From a virus, in IMG/VR virus record IMGVR_UViG_3300044470_000166, positions 1 through 45,834 of that record: a DNA stretch of 45,834 nt; one strand, given 5' to 3'. Shown here piece after piece: positions 26,846 to 35,339 of the stretch; within the stretch, counting starts at the first letter, position 1, and every line of letters begins with the position of its first letter. The position numbers and the translations under genes were made by a program. Below the pieces are notes generated by a model. It searched no databases. It was given only the letters and a program-made list of their open reading frames with translations, and was not told the DNA's origin.

Positions 26846-28320
26846 TTCTCTCCTTTATATAATTGTCCCATTGCTCTCTTTATTTCTTCCATCGATGCTA
26901 TCTTATAAAAACTGGCAGGGGGTCTAAATTGTGTCATAGTGCTATGGGTAAGGAAATCCACAATCTTTATAGCATGAAATAATGGTAATCCTACTTTAGT
27001 CGCTACATCTTCCTTTTTAAGCATTCTGCCTTTCTCGTCAAATAGATTGTCAATAAAAGCATCAATGAGCTTATCTCTATCTATGGTTTTGCGAATCAAA
27101 GGAGGAGCTTCGGGTACTACAATAGGAGGTTCTACTACCCCTACAGGAAAACCTTCTATTTGTATGTTAGGAATAGTTACCTCTTGTACTATAGGCTCGA
27201 TTTCTTTTTCTTTAGGCGGATTCATTTGAGAGAACTTCTCTATCTCTTCTTCCATACCTTCAAATTCAGATTCTATAAGAGAAGACTTAGGCTCCACATT
27301 AAAGGATTCCGCATAGATAGGTTCCGGTCTAGGCCATGGCTCTGAAGGTTCTATATGCTCACGAGGGTGTACAGGTTTTATATATTGTGTACTTTCTTTC
27401 TTTTCTTTCTCAAATGCTTTAGCAATCTCTCCTGGCTTTGGAAAAGAAGGTGCTACCTTTTTCTCTTCCTCTATGTCCTCCACATCCATCTGATTAAAAT
27501 GAGGGGAAGTAATAAACAGCCCTACCTCTATCATAATAGCAAGCAAATAAAGCAATATAAACATTACTGTTCTATCAGACATACCTAAGGACTCTCCCAT
27601 GAGCTGATACATGGTTTTTCCTTTAGTGCTATTAGTTTTTATATCTCCTAATTTCAAGCCCTGTAGGGTTTCGTTGCTACCCTGCTTTAGATCAAGTTGT
27701 TTTTGTATGTCATCATTATTTTTATCTATTTTCTTTTGGTAGGTATCATATTTCTTTTGGAAATCAGTATCGTTCTGGGAGTCCAGTAGTCCTTGGTTTT
27801 TAGCATATTCAATATTTAATTTTTTATCTTGAGCAATCCTATCATCTATAGCCTTTATCTTTTCACTATAAATGCTTTGAGCTTCGGACGTACTTACTGA
27901 CACTTTGGCCTGGGTAGTCAAATACACAGACTGTGAAATGTAACCATAGGAAGCAGATACAGATAGGAAGGCAGCAAATAAATAAATGATAAATCGAGTT
28001 CTGCCCTGTCTTCGGTGCTTTAAGTAGGACTCTACTGTCTTTAGTAATTTTCCATCTTTTATCTTCTTTAGATTCTGTGGCTTAAACATACCCTTGATAA
28101 ATTCATCAATGTAACGATTCTTCAATTGTAATGCTTGCCAGAAGGAAGTATTACTCCAAGTTAAACATAGTATCTTGACGGCTTCAATTACTCCTGATAC
28201 TATTAACATTATGAGGAATGAAAGTAAGTCATGGGATAATCCAGTGTATAGAATTATACCTAATCCAGTGGATACAATAGCAAGCCCAAAAAAAGCAATG
28301 TATTGTAGAGTTTTAAGCAA
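26842..28320 (-). CDS. large membrane protein with coiled coil and Pro-rich linker
   Basis: 492 residues. There are two membrane segments at the N-terminus (about 6-27 and 32-53), a third near 111-128, a coiled-coil/charged region (about 150-235), and a fourth membrane segment (about 252-272). A long Pro/Glu-rich linker (290-420) follows, then a C-terminal compact domain with DKLIDAFIDNLFDEKGRML and KEDVATKVGLPLFHAIKIVDFL, which resembles a small helix-turn-helix. It is the first gene of the leftward operon. A membrane-anchored sensor or assembly role is possible but unproven. Confidence 0.75.
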   Translation of the reverse strand: MLKTLQYIAFFGLAIVSTGLGIILYTGLSHDLLSFLIMLIVSGVIEAVKILCLTWSNTSFWQALQLKNRYIDEFIKGMFKPQNLKKIKDGKLLKTVESYLKHRRQGRTRFIIYLFAAFLSVSASYGYISQSVYLTTQAKVSVSTSEAQSIYSEKIKAIDDRIAQDKKLNIEYAKNQGLLDSQNDTDFQKKYDTYQKKIDKNNDDIQKQLDLKQGSNETLQGLKLGDIKTNSTKGKTMYQLMGESLGMSDRTVMFILLYLLAIMIEVGLFITSPHFNQMDVEDIEEEKKVAPSFPKPGEIAKAFEKEKKESTQYIKPVHPREHIEPSEPWPRPEPIYAESFNVEPKSSLIESEFEGMEEEIEKFSQMNPPKEKEIEPIVQEVTIPNIQIEGFPVGVVEPPIVVPEAPPLIRKTIDRDKLIDAFIDNLFDEKGRMLKKEDVATKVGLPLFHAIKIVDFLTHSTMTQFRPPASFYKIASMEEIKRAMGQLYKGEK

Positions 28321-28338
28321 GATTTACCTCTTCATTAT

Positions 28339-28367
28339 AGAATACTATCTAAAAAAGATAATGTCAA
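28339..28367 (-). promoter_or_regulatory. sigma70-like promoter of the leftward operon
   Basis: TTGACA (28362-28367), 17-nt spacer ending in ATAG, TATTCT (28339-28344), just upstream of the 28320 start. It forms a divergent pair with the promoter at 28502-28530. Confidence 0.8.
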
Positions 28368-28368
28368 C

Positions 28369-28388
28369 AGGGGGAACAGAGTTCCCCC
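28369..28388. repeat. inverted repeat in the divergent promoter region
   Basis: GGGGGAAC-AGA-GTTCCCCC lies between the two divergent promoters, next to the minus-strand -35. It lacks a T-run, so an operator is more likely than a terminator. Confidence 0.5.
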
Positions 28389-28501
28389 CTAATATTACTC
28401 CTAGTATAGTTATAGTCTTATATTAATAATGTTACCTCGCTTCTCAAAGAATTGATTCTGTTGTATCCTAAGAATCCTATATAGTAAAATGTTTATGTAT
28501 A

Positions 28502-28530
28502 TTGACTATCTTTAGAATAAAGAGTATAGT
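28502..28530 (+). promoter_or_regulatory. sigma70-like promoter directly before the polymerase ATG
   Basis: TTGACT (28502-28507), 17-nt spacer, TATAGT (28525-28530), followed at once by ATGGGTATGAAT. Transcription would start near the second ATG (28537), giving an almost leaderless mRNA. Alternatively AAAGAG at 28519-28524 acts as a Shine-Dalgarno site for a longer transcript. Confidence 0.65.
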
Positions 28531-29361
28531 ATGGGTATGAATATTGAACGAGTAACAGTGAATAGGACCATAACCGAAGATGAATTCCTTAGGTTAAAAG
28601 CACTAAAACCTTTCTCTACCTTTAGGCAAGATAGCAAGGCTATCAATTTTGGGCTTATATTCGGTATGAGCTTCAAGAAGTTCTCAGCCTCCACTCTAGA
28701 AACTAAATGGGATTTTAAGAGAGTTACCGAATTCATACGAGAAAGAGATTTAAATTCAATAGTTAATGAAATGTCACAGAAATATCCTAACATAGACCAA
28801 AAATTATGGTCATACTATGCTGTAGCCAAGTTTATCCGAGATCAATTTTTTGATACATATAAAGGGCTAATGAAAAGAATAAAAAGAAATGAAAAACTTG
28901 GCAAAGATGTAGGCTACGTTAGGTCTTATCATGGTGGTATTCGTCGAGTGCCACTACTCACTCTTGCTACTAATGAAGAAGGGAAGTGGAGAGCTGACGA
29001 GAGCTTTAAGGAGATGGCAAACCTTGTAAATATAACTGCCAATTCAACTATACAAACTGATGAGATAGCAGTGGTAGCACAGTCCATGCTAGCCTGGGCT
29101 GATGAAAATAATGAATATATCCAGTATGCACCCGAATCGGGAACAGTCCATGATTCCATTGATTTCTATGTTGACAAGGATCACGCCCTAGAAATATTTG
29201 AAAAGATGCAGGAAGTATTCCAGCACAACGATAAATGGCAAAATGGAGTGATGCTATTATGTGACATCACTATAGTTGACTTAGAGAACCTAGATCAGTA
29301 TTATAAACATGGTATTGACTATGAAAAATTTTTAGAGGAGCATAAAGATGCCAAAGTGTGA
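28531..29361 (+). CDS. DNA polymerase family A, C-terminal part (motifs B and C)
   Basis: 276 residues. FSTFRQDSKAINFGLIFGMS is motif B (R-x3-K-x3-FG-x2-[YF]G) of family A polymerases. GTVHDSIDFYV is motif C, with Ser where Asp/Glu is usual after HD. The fingers region between them is present (YVRSYHGGIRRVPLL, NITANSTIQTDE). Motif A, the 3'-5' exonuclease and the rest of the palm are absent, and the frame is closed by TAG 15 nt upstream. The N-terminal part must be encoded elsewhere, or this is a remnant. It leads the rightward replication block. Confidence 0.85.
   Translation: MGMNIERVTVNRTITEDEFLRLKALKPFSTFRQDSKAINFGLIFGMSFKKFSASTLETKWDFKRVTEFIRERDLNSIVNEMSQKYPNIDQKLWSYYAVAKFIRDQFFDTYKGLMKRIKRNEKLGKDVGYVRSYHGGIRRVPLLTLATNEEGKWRADESFKEMANLVNITANSTIQTDEIAVVAQSMLAWADENNEYIQYAPESGTVHDSIDFYVDKDHALEIFEKMQEVFQHNDKWQNGVMLLCDITIVDLENLDQYYKHGIDYEKFLEEHKDAKV
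29276..29304 (+). promoter_or_regulatory. candidate internal sigma70-like promoter
   Basis: TTGACT (29276-29281), 17-nt spacer ending in CAG, TATTAT (29299-29304), inside the end of the polymerase gene and 44 nt before the 29348 start. Confidence 0.45.
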
Positions 29362-29584
29362 AGGGATACGTAGATTTGGTGGGGCTTTTACTCTCGGGCC
29401 GGTTAGATGGGTTCGCTGTGAAGAAGAGCCTATCGTTGTTCTATCGGTGCTACAGGATAAGGCGACCTCCCCTACTGACTTTCTTGCATGTAAGACTTGC
29501 TGGGAGGAAGCTCTAAAGACCTCTGGAATCAAAGTTCTGCCAGCTAGACCTATCCAAGGGGAGCACAAAGATGAACACATGTGA
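29348..29584 (+). CDS. small Cys-containing phage protein
   Basis: 78 residues: MPKCEGIRRFGGAFTLGPVR, then WVRCEEEPIVVLSV and LACKTCWEEALKTSGIKVL. Four Cys in this spacing, with the CKTCWEEAL segment, match a small phage protein probably built around a zinc site. AGAGGAG precedes the ATG. It overlaps the polymerase end and the next gene. Confidence 0.65.
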   Translation: MPKCEGIRRFGGAFTLGPVRWVRCEEEPIVVLSVLQDKATSPTDFLACKTCWEEALKTSGIKVLPARPIQGEHKDEHM

Positions 29585-29768
29585 GAGTTGTAGATTTTAT
29601 AGAAAAGATGGTTCATTTGCGGTTCCAGCTCCACCTGATATTGGTGGGTATGACTGCTGAGGTACAGGGCCTCATTGTGAATATGACCCTGTTTGGGTAA
29701 GAATACAAGGTCCTGATGATCATTACTGTTCACATTGGCAAGAAAAGGAGGCTACAAATGGCATTTGA
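29571..29768 (+). pseudogene. small zinc-binding protein gene with in-frame TGA
   Basis: From ATG 29571 (after AAGGGGAG) the frame reads MNTCESCRFYRKDG...IGGYDC, then TGA at 29658-29660, then GTGPHCEYDPVWVRIQGPDDHYCSHWQEK to a stop at 29766-29768. The two parts together have the C-x2-C...C...PVW...C-x2-W layout of a common phage zinc protein, and Trp fits well at the stop. It is either a TGG-to-TGA mutation, readthrough as Trp, or a base error. The downstream ATG overlap is normal. Confidence 0.65.
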
Positions 29769-30006
29769 TGAGCAATGGTTTGACAGAGGAATTGAAGAGG
29801 GAGCACGGTATTTGATTGTAGCATGTGATACCTTTAGCTACGATGATTACCCTGTTTTTGTAAAGGAGAATGAGAACTTCTATAAAAAGTATGATGAACT
29901 AGATGGTAAAAATATGCAGAAGATTATGGAAGTCTATGACTTGAAAATGGATAAAGAAACACAGCTCAATGAGCAGAGAGCGCACCATCAACCCTTAAGA
30001 AGATAA
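29758..30006 (+). CDS. conserved small phage protein
   Basis: 82 residues from ATG 29758 (MAFDEQWFDRGIEEGARYLI), with AAGGAGG 8 nt upstream. It contains VACDTFSYDDYPVFV, DGKNMQKIMEVYDLKMDKETQL and a basic end. I recognise the layout YLIVxCDTFxxxDYPVxV...GKNMQxxMEVYxL from many phages; the function is not known. Confidence 0.8.
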   Translation: MAFDEQWFDRGIEEGARYLIVACDTFSYDDYPVFVKENENFYKKYDELDGKNMQKIMEVYDLKMDKETQLNEQRAHHQPLRR

Positions 30007-30008
30007 GT

Positions 30009-30197
30009 ATGAGTAGAAGTGATTTTGATAATAGGAAGCAACTTGGAGAGCCTATAATAGGCCATTGTTCCTGTGGAAAGATTATTCATTGCCATACAGC
30101 TACAATGATAGCAATTAGACAGCATCAAAAAATGCATAGAAATCGAGGAGACAATGCAACCATAATAACAAAACAAGGATATAGACAGGAGGGTTAA
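30009..30197 (+). CDS. small hypothetical protein with Cys/His
   Basis: 62 residues with GHCSCGKIIHCHTATM and a second His-rich stretch (IRQHQKMHRN). A C-x-C...C-x-H plus H-x3-H set suggests a zinc finger. Its last base overlaps the helicase start. Confidence 0.65.
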   Translation: MSRSDFDNRKQLGEPIIGHCSCGKIIHCHTATMIAIRQHQKMHRNRGDNATIITKQGYRQEG

Positions 30198-32005
30198 TGC
30201 CAGTAAAATTAGAAGTGGTCAAGAACACTATACATGCCTCTATCACAAAGAACAGCAATAATTTTTCTGATCTTGTTGCTTTCTTTCATGCTCAAGGCTG
30301 TACTTACAATAAAAAAAATCACTACTATGTAGTGCCAGTAAAACGATATGAAAATATTTATGAAGCATTATCAGAAATCACACTTATTAGTATAGACGAG
30401 AATACACAGCATGAATTATCTCTCTTACCAACTAAAGTTGGAACTCAAATACAAAAATATAGAATACCATTTGCTGAGAGTGATCTTAAGGTATCTCCGA
30501 TTGAGGGTAAGGCACCTTACCAAAAGTATCAGTTCGAAGATATACAAAAGCTAATGTCTACCAATAGGCACTTATTATTCAATGAGATGGGTACAGGTAA
30601 ATCCTATGAATTATTTTCAGCAGTAGATTTATATTCTCGTATGAAGGGCCTAAATAAGATAGTTATACTAACCTCAAATTCAGGTACCTATAATCTCTAT
30701 ATGGATTTACAAAGATTTAGTCATTTCACTCAGGATCAAATTGAAATAGGTGGAGTGAAAAATCGTAAACCTTTTGACAATAATTCTAATGTAATCATAA
30801 TGAGCTATAGGTCTTTCCTTTTAGTATCGGATGAGTATAGGGGCAATAAATGTAAAATATATAAAAAATGTCCTATACCAATGGAGCAATGGTTGAATGG
30901 AGATAGAGGAATGCTCATTCTGGACGAATCCCATCAATGCTCTAACCCCCAAGCTCGTCAATCCAAAGTGGTAGATTTGATTGCTTCTTACTTTTACTAT
31001 ATCTATTGCGCTACAGGAACACCCGCTGATGTCGAGTGGAAATATTATTCTCAACTAAAATGTATGGACCCAGCTTTAGTGAAGAATATGTCCTTTACAA
31101 ATTGGAGCCATGAATATTTCGAGGTAGGTGATAGGTACTCTCGGTATAATGTTTATGATATAAAGCCAGAAAAAGCAGAAGAGCTTCAAAATTTAGTGAA
31201 AGCATACTGTACCAGACGATTCGCTTTGGATGTATTACAATTACCTGACAATTATATTAGGCCCTACTATGTTAGTTTTACTGATGAGCATAAGACTCTC
31301 TACAGAGCAGTAGTATTAGAGGTATTACAGAAGATACAAGAGCAACAAGGAGCACTAGAAGCTCGTGCTGTTGTAAGTTCGTTCCAAACCGCTATGTTGG
31401 CAATAGATATGCCACAGCTATTATTGCGTTCGGAATACTCACCTGAAGTAACCCAGAGGATAGAGGCTTTCAAGTTCAAGAATCATAGCAAAATGGAAGC
31501 ACTACTAGAATTGATAGAGAAACACAAAGGTAGTAAAATAATAATTTGGACATCACATCCTAGGGTTGCCGCTGCCCTGGAAGAAATACTAAAAAAAGAA
31601 CATTTAGTTTTAGTTTTGAATGGAGAGTCTAAACTACCACGAAAAACAACTCGTGATGAATACAAGAAACAGGTGATTGATAAGTTTGAGAATGAGGGGT
31701 ACAATATTCTTATTGCTGGTGAGCAGGTATTGAATACATCGGTATCCATCATTAAGGCTAATGTACAAATTTATTTTGATACCGATTTCAACTATACTAC
31801 TAAGAGTCAATCCGGCTATAGAATACATAGAATAGGACAAACTCAAAATTGCTATACGTATGATTTGGTTATAGGAAGTTCCTTGGATGTAGTTCGCTAC
31901 AAAAACCTACAGGATAAGGACTTTATCAATAGGAATTTCTTGAATGAAAAGTATATAGACCTAAAGCAAGCGCAACTAATATATAATATGGAGGTAGACT
32001 ACTAA
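30197..32005 (+). CDS. SNF2/SF2-family DNA helicase
   Basis: 602 residues. Motif I is LLFNEMGTGKSYE (about residues 134-146), motif Ia is VILTSNSG, motif II is MLILDESHQC (DESH), motif III is CATGTPAD, and the second RecA domain has IIIWTSHPR and motif VI QSGYRIHRIGQTQ. These are SNF2-like ATP-driven DNA translocase signatures. It probably acts on phage DNA in replication, recombination or repair. AGGAGG precedes the ATG, and it is followed directly by a GIY-YIG endonuclease gene. Confidence 0.9.
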   Translation: MPVKLEVVKNTIHASITKNSNNFSDLVAFFHAQGCTYNKKNHYYVVPVKRYENIYEALSEITLISIDENTQHELSLLPTKVGTQIQKYRIPFAESDLKVSPIEGKAPYQKYQFEDIQKLMSTNRHLLFNEMGTGKSYELFSAVDLYSRMKGLNKIVILTSNSGTYNLYMDLQRFSHFTQDQIEIGGVKNRKPFDNNSNVIIMSYRSFLLVSDEYRGNKCKIYKKCPIPMEQWLNGDRGMLILDESHQCSNPQARQSKVVDLIASYFYYIYCATGTPADVEWKYYSQLKCMDPALVKNMSFTNWSHEYFEVGDRYSRYNVYDIKPEKAEELQNLVKAYCTRRFALDVLQLPDNYIRPYYVSFTDEHKTLYRAVVLEVLQKIQEQQGALEARAVVSSFQTAMLAIDMPQLLLRSEYSPEVTQRIEAFKFKNHSKMEALLELIEKHKGSKIIIWTSHPRVAAALEEILKKEHLVLVLNGESKLPRKTTRDEYKKQVIDKFENEGYNILIAGEQVLNTSVSIIKANVQIYFDTDFNYTTKSQSGYRIHRIGQTQNCYTYDLVIGSSLDVVRYKNLQDKDFINRNFLNEKYIDLKQAQLIYNMEVDY

Positions 32006-32914
32006 ATGACTATGATAGGAATATATAAAATAATTAATATTACTAATAATAAAGTATATATTGGACAAAGTTATAATATAGAACGAAGATTAAAAGAACA
32101 TGAAAAAAATTATGTATTTAAAGGATATCATCTTCAAAAAGCTATTAAAAAATATGGATGGAGCAGTTTTAATACTGAGATTTTAATACAGATAACTGAA
32201 GATGCGTATACTCAAGAATTATTAGATTTTTATGAAACCTATTTTGTATTTTACTATGATTCTATAAACTATATTTATGGGTATAATATTAAATTTCCCG
32301 GAAGTCATGGAAAAGCTTCTAAAGAATCAAAAAGAAAAATGAGTGAAAATCATGCTAATGTTGTAGGTAAAAATCATCCTATGTGGGGAAAGAAGTTTTC
32401 GGAAGAATCAAAAAGAAAAATGAGTGAAGCACAAATGGGAAGGAAGTTTTCGGAAGAATCAAAAAGAAAAATGAGTGAAGCAAAAACAGGTAAAAACAAT
32501 CCTATGTGGGGAAAGAAGCTTACTGAAGAAACTAAAAGAAAACTGAGTAAAGCACAAATGGGAAGGAAGTTTTCGGAAGAAACAAAAAGAAAAATGAGTG
32601 AAGCAAAAATAGGACATAAGGTTTCAGAAGAAACAAAGAAAAAAGATAGCATAGCTAAATTAGGAAATAAAAATCCAAGATATGGCCTTCATTATTCTGA
32701 GAAGGAAAAAAAGAAAATGAGTAAAGTTCTTTTAGGGGAGAAAAGCCCTAGAGCAAGATCAGTTATTTGTATTGAAACAAATAAAATATATAGTTTTATA
32801 AAAAAAGCTGGAAAAGAAACAGGTATTTGTTCAAGCTCCATAAGTGATTGTTGCAGGGGAAAGTATAAAACTGCTGGTGGTTTTCATTGGAGTTATTTGG
32901 AGGGCAATAAATGA
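32006..32914 (+). CDS. GIY-YIG homing endonuclease with NUMOD3 repeats
   Basis: 302 residues. The nuclease domain starts with [24 protein letters not shown] (GIY...YIG) and has the catalytic Glu further on. At least six NUMOD3-like units follow ([12 protein letters not shown] repeats, residues 100-240), then a NUMOD1-like end ([21 protein letters not shown]...GGFHWSYLE). It is inserted between the helicase and DUF2829 genes with GGAGG upstream. The repeat DNA is nearly identical between units. Confidence 0.92.
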   Translation: MTMIGIYKIINITNNKVYIGQSYNIERRLKEHEKNYVFKGYHLQKAIKKYGWSSFNTEILIQITEDAYTQELLDFYETYFVFYYDSINYIYGYNIKFPGSHGKASKESKRKMSENHANVVGKNHPMWGKKFSEESKRKMSEAQMGRKFSEESKRKMSEAKTGKNNPMWGKKLTEETKRKLSKAQMGRKFSEETKRKMSEAKIGHKVSEETKKKDSIAKLGNKNPRYGLHYSEKEKKKMSKVLLGEKSPRARSVICIETNKIYSFIKKAGKETGICSSSISDCCRGKYKTAGGFHWSYLEGNK

Positions 32915-33138
32915 CTCATTTAGACTTTAGTTGTGCTTTAAAAGTATTAAAATTGGGAAAGCCTATACAGAGAGATTCTCACAAAGACGTTTTTTATTAT
33001 CTCAAGGATGCCATTGTGTATATTCGTAGGATGAATGATACTATAGATAATCATATTGATGATACCATTGCTCTATTTACCTCTGAAGAGGTTCTCGCCA
33101 CTGACTGGACTGTAGTTGACACTCCCTCCCAAATATAG
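32911..33138 (+). CDS. DUF2829-like protein, possible Tad2-type anti-defence protein
   Basis: 75 residues: [20 protein letters not shown] at the start (F-x-x-AL-x-x-LK-x-GK-x-x-xR) and [15 protein letters not shown] at the end ([DE]-x-LA-x-DW-x-V). Both ends match DUF2829, the family of the Tad2 protein that sequesters the Thoeris signalling nucleotide. The middle is diverged and the usual Trp-Asn-Gly/M-x-L-x-x-VP part is replaced ([14 protein letters not shown]), so ligand binding is uncertain. It overlaps the GIY-YIG gene by 4 nt. Confidence 0.7.
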   Translation: MTHLDFSCALKVLKLGKPIQRDSHKDVFYYLKDAIVYIRRMNDTIDNHIDDTIALFTSEEVLATDWTVVDTPSQI

Positions 33139-33144
33139 TATACT
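33116..33144 (+). promoter_or_regulatory. sigma70-like promoter
   Basis: TTGACA (33116-33121), 17-nt spacer ending in ATAG, TATACT (33139-33144). It overlaps the end of the DUF2829 gene and serves the loader-like ATPase and DnaB-like genes. Confidence 0.85.
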
Positions 33145-33159
33145 CAAAAAGAGGTTTCT

Positions 33160-33954
33160 ATGGAATTTACAGCTCCTATTTATGTTCAATGCAGTAAGTG
33201 TAAAGATAAGCCTGGACCTATGGGGCAACCTGGATTCTACTATGTGGATAATGGTGCTTATGTTGGAGTTAAAGAATGCGAATGTCATAAGCAGTGGCTG
33301 AAAGAAAATAAAATTCTTATAGGAGCATATAAGAATAATATATGGGTTGATGCTGTATCTCAAACATATAATATATTAACATCATACAAAGGTGAGAAGA
33401 GCTATAAAGAAATTATAAAAATAATGAATTATCTTAATGACTTTCCTGATGATCCCTCTTTACGCAAGACTTGCCTTTACTTTTATGGGATAGACCAGAC
33501 TCAAAAAACTACAGTAGCACAAGCCATAGGGCTTAATTTATTTCGTAAAGGCTTTAATGCTTTCTATACTACTATGAAAGATTTTTCCTCTATGGTGTGT
33601 AAGCCTTATCCTAGAGAAGAGGAAATACAAGAAATACAGGCATATATGAAAAAGGTAGAAAATTCTGATTTATTTATTATTGATAATGCCTTTGATCGTA
33701 ATGCTGCTCCAGTCTATGATTCTGGCACACAGTCGCCCTATATTGAAGCGTTCTTCCGAGACAGGATTGACAATAAAGGGAGAGGTGTGCTATTTGTATC
33801 AAGAGTAAAGCCTGAGGAAATTAGAAAGAATGGATACTCAGATTCATTACAGGTTTTTATCATACATCATACTACTAAAAGAAAAACAGCACTGAAGTTT
33901 GAAGATACTATGGTGAATGTACACATTCATGAAATTTTTAAGGATAAGATATAA
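33160..33954 (+). CDS. DnaC/IstB-like helicase-loader ATPase, degenerate P-loop
   Basis: 264 residues. The N-terminal zinc finger (CSKCKDK...CECHKQW) resembles helicase loaders of the DnaC/DnaI type. The ATPase core has YFYGIDQTQKTTVAQAIG at the Walker A position (last Gly replaced by Gln), DLFIIDNAFDR at Walker B (Asn instead of Glu), and a sensor-like GVLFVSRVKPEE. It lies directly before a DnaB-like helicase gene, so loader is the likely role, perhaps with weak or no ATP hydrolysis. AAGAGG precedes the ATG. Confidence 0.75.
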   Translation: MEFTAPIYVQCSKCKDKPGPMGQPGFYYVDNGAYVGVKECECHKQWLKENKILIGAYKNNIWVDAVSQTYNILTSYKGEKSYKEIIKIMNYLNDFPDDPSLRKTCLYFYGIDQTQKTTVAQAIGLNLFRKGFNAFYTTMKDFSSMVCKPYPREEEIQEIQAYMKKVENSDLFIIDNAFDRNAAPVYDSGTQSPYIEAFFRDRIDNKGRGVLFVSRVKPEEIRKNGYSDSLQVFIIHHTTKRKTALKFEDTMVNVHIHEIFKDKI

Positions 33955-35339
33955 TGGAGGAACGAACAAACGAAAGTTTTGTGCTATTAGCACAGATGCA
34001 GATACTAAAATTACTGATAGACTACCCTGATATCGAAGTAAAGAGCATCACTTCTGATTCCTTCCATAATGCTAAATTCAAGGCATACTTTACAGCCTTA
34101 CAGAACCTGAGGGAAGCAAAAGAGACAGTGAATGAAACTTCACTATTCCGTGAGGCTAATAGGCTTGACTCCGGTGTAGATACAGTGACGAATAAACACC
34201 TATTTACTATTGCGGTTGATAGAAGCAACCTTGAAGGAGCCTTAGAGGCACTACAAGATTCAATAGCAAAGAATAAAATAAATAGGGCTTTAGAGAAGAT
34301 ACAAGAACTTACTACCTCTCATGATCCTTTAGATACAGTGAAGGTAGCTTCTCTGGAATATATAATCCAGGAGACATTAGCTACAGCCTATAAACAGGTA
34401 ATAAGCAAAGATTTTAATGTACTGTTAGATAGCTACAGAAATGAGTTATTAGAGCGAAAGAAAGGATTACATTTTCCTTTCAATGATATGTTTCTAGATC
34501 GGACATTGACCAAGAAAGCTGCCCCAGGACAGATCATATTGTTAGCAGGATCGACAGGAACTGGTAAATCCATCTATGGTTTACACCTCATGTCAGGACT
34601 AGTTAATACTGATATTCCTTGCCTTTATTTCTCACCTGAAATGGATGAGATTAGCACTATGGATCGATGGATGGCAATGAGAAAAAATATACCTATTGAT
34701 AATTGGTATTCCACAGGGCCTGAGATGGATTCGTTGATAGACATAGTGGATAAGGAAAAGGAGCTGCTAAAGGATAAGGCATTTAGGTTCATAGATGAGC
34801 CCGATATCAATCTAGAGCAGATTAGGCATTACATACGTGAGTTTAAGCTGGCATATAAAGTGCCCTATTTGATAGTTTTTGTAGACCTTATTACCCAAGT
34901 GCGAGAGTTTATGGATATGGCGGGTAATAAAAATGCTTCGTTGCCTACCATTATGGAGAAGGCTATAAATAAGGTAAACGCTATAGCCAAGAAAGAGAAT
35001 GTCTGTATAGTGGCAATAGCACAGATGAATAGGGAGGCCGATTCAGCAAGAGTGACTTCATTAGCAGATATAAATAAGTTACGTCCTACCTTGAATACCA
35101 TAAAGAATTCGGCAGCACTCGCTGAACGATCCCGTACTGTGCTTAGTGTGTTCAGAGCTAAATACTATATTGATAGATACCTGCCTTTTGATTTAGAGGC
35201 CCAGGAAGAGCCTGACGTATTGGAAATACAGGTAGTAAAACAAAATATGGGTAGGGTAGGTAATATAGGCAGATATAATTTTAATGGACCTACATTTAGT
35301 CTAAATGTATTGATAGAAGGAGAGGCTGATGAACAATAA
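33954..35339 (+). CDS. DnaB-type replicative DNA helicase
   Basis: 461 residues with an N-terminal helical domain (about 1-110) and a RecA-like C-terminal domain. Walker A is ILLAGSTGTGKSIYGLHLMSG (about 196-216), then CLYFSPEMDE as helicase motif H1a, Walker B PYLIVFVDLITQV, motif H3 IVAIAQMNREAD, and the arginine-finger region further on. It unwinds DNA at the phage replication fork as a hexamer. The start abuts the loader stop by 1 nt. Confidence 0.92.
   Translation: MEERTNESFVLLAQMQILKLLIDYPDIEVKSITSDSFHNAKFKAYFTALQNLREAKETVNETSLFREANRLDSGVDTVTNKHLFTIAVDRSNLEGALEALQDSIAKNKINRALEKIQELTTSHDPLDTVKVASLEYIIQETLATAYKQVISKDFNVLLDSYRNELLERKKGLHFPFNDMFLDRTLTKKAAPGQIILLAGSTGTGKSIYGLHLMSGLVNTDIPCLYFSPEMDEISTMDRWMAMRKNIPIDNWYSTGPEMDSLIDIVDKEKELLKDKAFRFIDEPDINLEQIRHYIREFKLAYKVPYLIVFVDLITQVREFMDMAGNKNASLPTIMEKAINKVNAIAKKENVCIVAIAQMNREADSARVTSLADINKLRPTLNTIKNSAALAERSRTVLSVFRAKYYIDRYLPFDLEAQEEPDVLEIQVVKQNMGRVGNIGRYNFNGPTFSLNVLIEGEADEQ

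Noticed and set aside
32374-32914. CRISPR-like direct repeats in the GIY-YIG gene
   Set aside because: The repeats are in-frame NUMOD3 coding units, variable in spacing, without unique spacers.
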